Positions 43,520 through 53,100 of a DNA stretch of 64,000 bases are shown here, piece after piece. This DNA comes from Gallaecimonas kandeliae. GTDB lineage: Bacteria; Pseudomonadota; Gammaproteobacteria; Enterobacterales; Gallaecimonadaceae. Numbering within the stretch: the first letter of the stretch is position 1; the number at the start of each line of letters is the position of its first letter. The DNA lies in the NCBI RefSeq assembly GCF_030450055.1, contig NZ_CP118480.1, positions 248,001 through 312,000 of the forward strand, read 5' to 3'. Below the pieces are notes generated by a model. That model was not told the origin of the DNA, did not search any database, and saw only the letters and a list, made by a program, of their open reading frames with translations. Position numbers and translations under genes: made by a program.

Positions 43520-44056
43520 ATGGATTCCTATATCGGTGAGATCCGCATCTTCGCGGGTAACTTCGCTCCCAGGGACTGGGCCTTCTGTGATGGCCAGTTG
43601 CTGCCCATTTCGCAAAACACGGCGCTCTTTTCCCTGCTCGGCACCACCTACGGCGGTAACGGCACCAGCAACTTCGCCCTGCCGGATCTGCGCGGCCAGG
43701 CGCCTATGCACTGGGGCAATGGGCCCGGCCTGACCCCAAGGGTGCTGGGGGAGAGGGCCGGCACCGAAACCGTTACCCTTATTCAATCCGAGATGCCCGG
43801 CCACAACCACCTGGCCAACGCTGTGGCGACCCTAGGGCAGTCCGGCCAAGGGCCGGAGGGGGCCTACTGGGCAAAGAGCGGTGCCGCCGGTGGGCGTAAA
43901 AGCCTTTCGGCCTACGGCAGTGGCACCGACAAGACGACCATGTCGCCCCTGGCCCTGGGTGTGACGGGTGGCACCCAGCCCCACAACAATATGCAGCCCT
44001 ACCTGGGGTTGAATTTCATCATCAGCCTCTATGGCGAATATCCGCCGCGCCCCTGA
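43520..44056 (+). CDS. Tail-collar (MdpB-like) protein, copy 3
   Basis: A 178-residue third paralogue: SYIGEIRIFAGNFAPRDWAF, CDGQLLPISQNTALFSLLGT, NGTSNFALPDLRGQAPMHWG and SEMPGHNHLANAVATL. All three genes share one orientation and short gaps, consistent with one transcript. It precedes a hairpin and the 3265-residue surface protein. Confidence 0.86.
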   Translation: MDSYIGEIRIFAGNFAPRDWAFCDGQLLPISQNTALFSLLGTTYGGNGTSNFALPDLRGQAPMHWGNGPGLTPRVLGERAGTETVTLIQSEMPGHNHLANAVATLGQSGQGPEGAYWAKSGAAGGRKSLSAYGSGTDKTTMSPLALGVTGGTQPHNNMQPYLGLNFIISLYGEYPPRP

Positions 44057-44089
44057 GCTGGCGTCGCCCGAGCTTGGCCAAGGCTGCCC

Positions 44090-44112
44090 CTTTAAGGGGG
44101 CGGCCTTTCGCC
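44090..44112 (+). terminator. Weak hairpin after the third tail-collar gene
   Basis: AAGGCTGCCCC pairs with GGGGCGGCCTT with one G-U; followed by TCGCCTTT. A modest terminator or attenuator upstream of the giant gene. Confidence 0.45.
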
Positions 44113-44164
44113 TTTGTGTTATCCAAAGGGCCCCTGGGGCCTGCGTTGAATTGAGGATGTTGCC

Positions 44165-47100
44165 ATGAGTCGAGCCTGGCTGTGGTTGGGATTACTGGTT
44201 GCCTTTGCGGGCAGCGCCAAGGAACTGGTGCTGGTGGATGCCGAACTTGCGCCACAGCTTAAAGCCGAACCTGGCGCCGAGGTCAGGGCCATCCGCAGCC
44301 TGGGCCAACTGCCAGGGGCCCTGGCCGGCGGCCAGTGGGACAGGGTCAGCCTGGTCAGCCACGGCCGGCCCGGCGCCCTGCTGCTTGGCGGCCAGCGCCT
44401 CGACCAGGCTTTTCTTGCCCAACATCCCGGCTTCCTGGACGCCTGGCGAAATCAACTGACGGCGGGCGCCCAGCTTGAGCTCTGGGGCTGTGATCTGGCA
44501 AAAGGCCAGGGCCATAACCTGGTGGACAGCCTTTCGGCGGCCCTGGGCCGGCCGGTGCTGGCCTCCATCGACGCCACTGGCCCTGCCAGCCTCGGCGGCA
44601 ACCTGCGCCTGGAATACGGCCAGGGCCGGGTGCCGGACAGCGCGCCTCTTGCCTTGTTGCACCAGCTGTTGCTGAGCAGTTCGGACAGTCAGGACTTTGA
44701 AAGCTTCGCTGCTTCATCTTCGTCGCCAAACTATCCGGGCAATAGCCACGACTTTGGCGCCTTTACCATCTCTTCCAATGCCGCGAGCACCCCTGGCCTT
44801 TGGGTCTTGGCTAGCAGTAATACCAATAGTGGTACCAAGGAGCTTTACGTTACTGGCTATAACGGTGATGTAACAACGGTTACCGTTAAAAGCACTGACG
44901 GCAGCGAGTTCAAGCTCAACTCCCTTTATATCGATGTCGGTCTCGGCGGTTTGGCCCAAAAGCTAACCATCACCGCTTACCGCAATGGCGCCTCGCAAGG
45001 CAGCACCAACGTCGATTACTCCAGCACCCAGTTTGGTACTAGCAGTTTCAGTGGGATCAGTGCCTTCGATAACATCGACGAAATCAGGATCACCTCAAAC
45101 GACGGTCAACCTGTCGATATCAGCATCGACAATATCAACGTGTCGGCCCCCGTGCTGCCCTATAACAGCGACGGCAACCTCACCGCAGGCGGCGGCAGCG
45201 AACCCGGCAGCATCGCCACCAACGCAGGCGCTACAGCGGCCCTGGACTTCACCCTGAGCGACGGTGGCACCAGTGACGGCGTGGCCATGACGGTGTCCCA
45301 GGTGCAGGTTCATGTCTCAGGTACCAGCACAGCCACCGAGCGTGGCAACGCCGTCTGGACCCTGACCGGGCCCGACATCAGCGGCTCTGTCACCGGCAGC
45401 TACAGCGGCGGCGTCGTCACCTTCTCCGGCCTCTCCATCAGCGTTGCCGACGGTGGCAGCGAGACCTATACGGTCAACGCCGACCTGGGCCACAGCGGCA
45501 TGACCGAGGGTCACACCTTTATTCTCAGCCTGGACGGCGATACCGACCTGACGATAGGCGGCTCCGGTACCCAGATGGGCACCACCACGGCGGTGACCAA
45601 CGGGTCGGGATTTGCCACCAGCGTCACTGCCACCAAGCTGGCCTTCACCACCCAGCCGGCCGGCTCCGTCTCCGGCAGCGCCCTCATCACCCAGCCCGTG
45701 GTCACGGCCCAAGATGCCTTTGGCAATACCGATACCGGCTTCACCAGCAACGTCAGCCTGAGCGAGGCCAGCGCCGGTGCCTTGAGCGGCACCACCACAG
45801 TCGCGGCCAGCAGCGGCGTGGTCACCTTCAGCAACCTGGTTTACACGGCATCGGCCGATCAGGAAGCCTTCACCCTGACCGCCGCCGCCACCGGCCTGAC
45901 CGACGGCACCGCCAGCCCCGTCACCTCCGACGTGGTGGCCACCAAGCTGATCTTCACCACCCAGCCGGCCCCCACCAGCATCAGCAGCGGGTCGGCCACC
46001 AGCTTCAGCACTGTGCCCGTGGTCAAGGCGGTGGACGCCAACAACACCCTCGATACCGGCTACAGCACCGACCTGGTGTTGTCGGTGACCAACACCTCCG
46101 GCGGCCTGCCGGCCGGTACCGTCAACAGCCTGAGCGGCACCGGGGACACCGACGGCAATGGCATCACCGTCACCCTGACCCCAAGCAGCGGCAGCGCCAC
46201 CTTCAGTGGCCTGCAACTGCAATACACCAATAGCGCCAGCACCGACAGTATTGCCCTGCACGCGGCATCGGGAGGCCTGAGCACCGCCAACAGCACCACC
46301 ATCATTTCCGCCGCCGTGCCTGTCGTTACCGACGGCAATATCTCCATCAGCGGCGCCACCGGCACAGGGGGCGCCTACATCATCGGTGATACTGTCACCG
46401 CCACCTGGAACAACACCGCCGGCGGTGACAACAACAGCGGCATTACCGGCGTCACCGTCGATTTCAGCCAGTTCGGCGGCGGCTCAAGCGTGACCGCCAG
46501 CAACAGCGCCGGTACCTGGACTGCGACCTACACCATCAACGCCGGCAGTATCGACGCCACCAACCGCAACGTCAGCGTCTCTGCCACCAACGCCAACGGC
46601 ACCAAAACCACGGCCGATACCACCAACGCCACCGTCGACAGCATCGCCCCTACCGTCACCGACGCTAATGTCTCGATCTCCGGCGCCAGCGGCACCGGCG
46701 GCGCCTATGTCATTGGCGATACTGTCACTGCCACTTGGAACAATACCGGCAGCGGTGACAACAACAGTGACACCATCGCCGGCGTCACCGTGAACTTCTC
46801 CGCCTTCGGCGGCGGCAGCAGCGTTGCCGCCAGCAACAGCGCCGGCACCTGGACCGCCACTTACACCATCACCGCCGGGGCCATAGATGCCATCAATCGC
46901 AATGTGTCCGTGACGGCCACCGACAACGCCGGTAACACCCAGACCACGGTGGACAGCAGCAACGCCACTGTCGACAACGTCGCGCCCACAGTCACCGACG
47001 CCCATATTTCTATCTCCGGCGCCAGCGGCACCGGCGGCGCCTACAAGATAGGCGATACCGTCACCGCCACCTGGGACAATACCGGCACAGGGGACAACAA

Positions 47101-50100
47101 CAGCGACACCATCGCTGGCGTCACTGTGAACTTCTCCGCCTTCGGCGGCGGCTCCAGCGTAGCCGCCAGCAACAGCGGCGGCACCTGGACGGCGACCTAC
47201 ACCCTTACCGCCGGCAGCGTCGACGCCACTAACCGCAATATCTCGGTGAGCGCCACCGACAACGCCGGCAACACCAAGACCACCACGGACACCACCAACG
47301 CCACTGTGGATAGCCAGGCGCCCACCGTCACCGACGCCAACATCACTATCTCCGGCGCCAGCGGCACCGGTGGAGCCTTTAAGGTCGGCGACACCGTCAC
47401 CGCCACCTGGAACAACACAGGGGCAGGTGACAACAACAGCGACACCATCACCGGCGTCACCGTCGACTTCAGCCAGTTCGGCGGCGGCTCCAGCGTTGCC
47501 GCCAGCAACAGCAGCGGTACCTGGACCGCTACCTATACCCTGGTGGCCGGCAGCATAGAGGGCAGCAACCTCAATATCTCGGTGACCGCCACCGACGATG
47601 CCGGCAACGTCACTGCGACCAGCGATACTAGCAATGCCACAGTGGACAACCAGGCGCCCACCGTCACCGACGCCAACATGGCTATCTCCGGCGCGAGCGG
47701 CACCGGCGGCGCCTATGTCATTGGCGATACTGTCACTGCCACTTGGAACAACACCGTCGGCGGCGACAACAACGGCGACATCGCCGGCGTCACCGTGAAC
47801 TTCTCCGCCTTCGGCGGCGGCAGCAGCGTTGCCGCCAGCAACAGCGCCGGCACCTGGACCGCCACTTACACCATCACCGCCGGTGCCATAGACGCCATCA
47901 ATCGCAATGTGTCCGTGACGGCCACCGACAACGCCGGCAACACCCAGACCACGGTGGACAGCAGCAACGCCACTGTCGACAACGTCGCGCCCACAGTCAC
48001 CGACGCCCATATTTCTATCTCCGGCGCCAGCGGCACCGGCGGCGCCTACAAGATAGGCGATACCGTCACCGCCACCTGGGACAATACCGGCACAGGTGAC
48101 AACAACAGCGACACCATCGCTGGCGTCACTGTGAACTTCTCCGCCTTCGGCGGCGGCTCCAGCGTAGCCGCCAGCAACAGCGGCGGCACCTGGACGGCGA
48201 CCTACACCCTTACCGCCGGCAGCGTCGACGCCACTAACCGCAATATCTCGGTGAGCGCCACCGACAACGCCGGCAACACCCAGACCACCAGTGACACCAG
48301 CAACGCCACTGTGGATAGCCAGGCGCCCACCGTCACCGACGCCAACATCACTATCTCCGGCGCCAGCGGCACCGGCGGGGCCTTTAAGGTCGGCGACACC
48401 GTCACCGCCACCTGGAACAACACAGGGGCAGGTGACAACAACGGCGACATCGCCGGCGTCACCGTGAACTTCTCCGCCTTCGGCGGCGGCAGCGCTGTTA
48501 CCGCCAGCAACAGCGCCGGCACCTGGACCGCTACCTATACCCTGGTGGCCGGCAGCATAGAGGGCAGCAACCTCAATATCTCGGTGACCGCCACCGACGA
48601 TGCCGGCAACGCCAGCACTACCAGCGACAGCAGCAATGCTACTGTCGATACCGTAGCGCCTGCTGCACCTTCCACCCCCGTGCTCGACGCCGGTTCCGAT
48701 GGCGGCACCCTGGGTGATGGCATCACCAACGACAACACCCCCACCCTGACCGGTACCGGCGAAGCCAGTGCCCAGGTGCTGATCTTCGACGGCGCCAGCC
48801 AGGTCGGCAGCGCCAGCGTCGACGGCAGCGGCAACTGGAGCCTGGCTACCAGTACCCTGGCGGACGGCAGCCACAGCCTGACCGCCAAGCAGCAGGATGG
48901 CGCCGGTAACCTGTCCAGCGCCTCCGGTGCCCTGGCCCTGACCATAGACGCCACTGCGCCGGCCGGTTACGGCCTGGTGGTGGATCAAAGCCCGGTCAAC
49001 GCCGCCAACCAGGGGGCGACCTCCGTCACCCTGTCCGGCGCCGAAGTGGGTACCAGCTACAGCCTGACCGTCTCCAGCAGCGGCGGCGGCAGCCCTGTGG
49101 TGGCCACCGGCAGCATCAGTGCCGCCAACCAGCAGCTCACCGGCATAGATGTCAGCGGTCTTCCCGACGGCACCCTGAGCTACAGCCTGGTGCTGACCGA
49201 CACCGCCGGCAATGCCGGCACTGCCGCCAGCGCCAACGTCACCAAGGACACCACTGCTCCCAGCGGCTATGGCGCCAGCTTTGATGCCAGTTATGTCAAC
49301 ATCGCCAACCAGGCCAGCCAGTCGGTGACTCTGAGCGGCGAAGTGGGAGCCAGCTACCAGCTCACCATCAGCGATGGCAGCGGCACTGTCAGCCGCTCCG
49401 GCACTCTGGCCAGCGCTAGCCAGAGCATCAGCAGCCTGGATCTCAGCGGTCTGGCGGACGGCAGCCTCAGCCTGTCCCTGGTGCTGACAGACAGTGCCGG
49501 CAACGCCGGCACCGCTGCCACAGCCAACATCACCAAGGACACTGTGGCGCCGACCCTGCAAAGCACCAGCCCCAGCAGTGGTGCCACCAAGGTGGCCTTG
49601 AACACCGGCATCAGCCTGCAGTTCAGTGAGGCCATCCAGGCCGGCACCAGCGGCAGCAACCACCTGACCCTGACCGCCTCTGACAGCACTGCTGTGTTCG
49701 ACAGCGCCGCCGACGGCAGCGCTGTGGCCCTCGCCGGCGACACCGCCAGCCTGACGTTGTCCCAGGACCTGGTGCCGACCCTGGTGCACCAGCTGGCCGT
49801 GGGCAGCGACGCCTTTACCGACCTGGCGGGCAACCCCTACGCCGGCGGCAATGTGCTTAGCTTCACCGCCCAGAGCGCCGCGCCCAGCGCCAATGCCGAT
49901 AGCTACAGCCTCACAGAGGACCAGCCGGCCCAGCTGTCGGTGCTGGACAACGACACCCTGGTCAGGGGCAGCTTCAACAAGGCCAGCCTGACCATAGTGA
50001 CCCAGCCCCAGCACGGCAGCCTGTCCCTCAACACCGGCACCGGCGTGCTGACCTACAACCCGGCCGCCGACTATAACGGCGCCGACAGCTTCAGCTACCA

Positions 50101-53100
50101 GGTGCAGGACAGCTACGGCGATCTTTCCAGCCTTGGCACCGTCACCCTGACCCTGGCGGCCGTCAATGATGCCCCCAGGGCCCAGGACGACACCGCCAGC
50201 CTGCAGGCCGGCGCCACCCTGGACCTGGACGTGCTGGCCAACGATGTGGATGTAGACAGCGGCGACAGCCTGAATGTGAACAGCCTGGCCCTGGTGACCA
50301 GCCCCGCCCACGGCACCGCTACCGTGCAGGCCGGCAAGATCCACTACCAGGCCGCCAGCGACTATGTCGGCACCGTCACCCTGAGCTACCAGGTGGCGGA
50401 CACCAGCAACGGCGCCCTCTCCAACGAGGCTAGCGTCACCCTGAGCGTCCAGAACGCCGATGCTCCCGTCGCTAACGCCGACAGTGGCACCCTGGATGAA
50501 GACTCCAGCCTGAGCCTGGATGTGCTGGCCAACGACAGCGGTGCAGGCCTGGATGCCAGCACCTTGCAGGTGGTGGTGCCACCGGCCCACGGCCAGGTGA
50601 CCCTGGCGGCCGGCAAGCTGAACTATGTGCCGGTCGCCGACTATAACGGTGCCGACAGCTTCAGCTACCTGGTGCAGGACGGCACCGGCCAGGGCTCCAA
50701 CGCCGCCGCCGTCAGCCTGACCATCAACCCGGTCAATGACGCACCCGTGGCTAACGCCGACACTGCAGTGCTCACCGGCAGTCAGCCCATCGACATCAAC
50801 GTCAAGGGCAACGATGGTGACGTGGACAACGCCAACAGCACCCTCACCGTCGAGATCCTGACCCAGCCGGCCCAGGGTAGCGCCGCCGTCAACGGCGATC
50901 TGGTGCGCTATACCCCCAGCGGCAGCCTGAGCGGTGACGTCAGCTTCACCTACCGCCTCAAGGATCCGTCCGGCGCCGTCTCGGCGGCGGCTACCGTCAC
51001 CATTACCAACATGGTGCCCAACGAGGCGCCCCTGGCGGTGGACGACAGTGCCCAGACCGACGAGAACCAGCCATTGGCCATCGACGTGCTGGCCAATGAC
51101 AGCGACCATGACGGCAGCTTGGACGTGAACAGCCTGGCGGTGACCAGCCAGCCTGCCCACGGCAGCGTGGTGCTGGAATCCGGGAAGCTGAAATACAGCC
51201 CGGCCACCGACTTCCACGGCAGCGACAGCTTCGCCTACCAGGTGGCGGACAACCAAGGCGCCCTGTCCAACGAGGCCCAGGTCTCGGTGCGGGTGCTGCA
51301 GACCGACCAGGCGCCCGTCATCAGCGGCAGCCCGGCGAGCTCGGTGCAGCAGGACGCCAGCTACAGCTTCGTGCCCAGCGCCTCGGATGCCGACAACGAT
51401 CCCTTAAGCTTCAGCATCCAGAACAAGCCGGCCTGGGCCAGTTTCGATACCAGCACAGGCACCTTGAGCGGCCAGCCCGGCAATGCCGACGTGGGCCTCT
51501 TTGAGAACATCGTCATCAGCGTCAGCGACGGTATCCTCAGCAGCAGCCTGCCTGCCTTCAGCATCGAAGTGGTCAACGTCAACGATGCCCCAGTGGCGGT
51601 GGACGACAGCTATGGCCTGGACGAAGGTGGCCTGCTGGTGGAGAGTGCCGCCCAGGGCGTGCTGGCCAACGACAGCGACCCCGACCAGGACCCCCTGGCG
51701 GTCCAGTTGCTGGTGGGCCCGCTGCATGCCCAGAGCTTCAGCCTCAATGCCGATGGCAGCTTCAGCTACCAGCATGATGGCAGCGAAACCCAGGCCGACA
51801 GCTTCAGCTACAGCGTCAGCGACGGCCAGGGCGGCAGCGCCACCGCTGTCGTCAGCCTGGCCATCACGCCGGTGGACGATGCTCCCGTCTTCACCAGCAC
51901 ACCGCCCTCCAGCCTGGTGGCCGGCAGTAGCCTGAACTACAAGGTGCAGACGGTCGATCCCGACAGCGCCGTCAGCCTGACCTTGGTCCAGGCCCCGGAC
52001 TGGCTGACCTTGAACGATGACATGCTGAGCGGCACAGCGCCCTTGGACGCCAGCGGCAGCGTCACAGTCGAGCTGCTGGCCAGCGACGGCCTGAAGCAGG
52101 CGACCCAGCGCTTCGACCTGCAACTGGCCGCGCCCCAGCAGAGCCTGGTGGCCCTTACCGCCAACTGGCAGGGCCTGCCGGCCAAGGTCGGCAAACCCCT
52201 GAGCCTGGTGCTGAGTGCCCAGCATCAGGGCGGCCCCGCCCTGAGTGGCGCCACCCTGGAACTGAGCCTGCAAGGCGCCACCATGGAGACCATCCCCGGC
52301 TGTAGCCAGCAGAACGGGGTGCAGCAGTGCAGCGTCAACCTGGCGGCCGGTGCCCAGCAGCAGTTCAGCCTGCCGGTCAGCACCCAGAACCAGGGTGACC
52401 AGACGGTGGCGGCCAGGTTGCTGGACAGCCAGGGCCAGGTGCTGGCCGAGCTCACCACAGACGTCACCGTCACCCCGGACAGCCTGTCCCAGGGCGACAG
52501 GGCGGCGGTGATCGCCAAGGCCACGGCCCTGACCTTGCTGCACGACGGTGGCCAACCCCTGTTGGTGGTGGGCACCAGCAGCGGTGAAGGGGTGACCCTC
52601 TACAACTTCACCACCACCAGCCTCAGCGCCCTGGCGACCCTGGACAACCTGGGCGACACCCGTGCCCTGGCGGCCCTGGACTGGAACCAGGACGGCCTGG
52701 AAGACTTGGTAGTGGTGAACGACGAGGGTGACGCCTCCGGTCTCTACCTCAACCAGGGCAACCTCCACTTCAGCGCCCTGCAGAGCCTGCCTTATGGCCG
52801 CAAGGTCAGGGTGGCCGACCTCAACCACGACGGCTACAAGGATCTGCTGATCGGCGGCCAGGGCCTCTACTTCTACCCCGGCAGCAGTGGCGGCAGCGCC
52901 GCTACCTTGCAGGTGGTGCAGGCGCCCTTCGTGACCAGCGAGTTCGAGCTCTGGCCCGACGGCCGCATCCTGGTGACCGACGGCCAGCAGCTGCGCCTCA
53001 TCGATCTGAAGACGGTGGCCGACCAGAGCATCGCCTCCGTCGGTGCCAAGGTCGGCATCATGGCCACAGCCGCCAGCACCGACAGCAGCCTGGCCAGCAT

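Noticed and set aside
42483-44056. Prophage remnant suggested by tail-collar genes
   Set aside because: No capsid, portal, terminase, lysis or integrase genes are present; the genes form a bacterial-type cassette with a surface protein.
46325-48661. Regular repeats as a possible CRISPR array
   Set aside because: Spacing of 330-336 bases, in frame and coding for Ig-like modules; no short repeats with unique spacers.
46484-51256. 1590-residue open frame on the minus strand
   Set aside because: It is antisense to the giant gene, is low-complexity (Gly/Ala/Val/His-rich) and reflects the high GC and the repeats of the sense strand.
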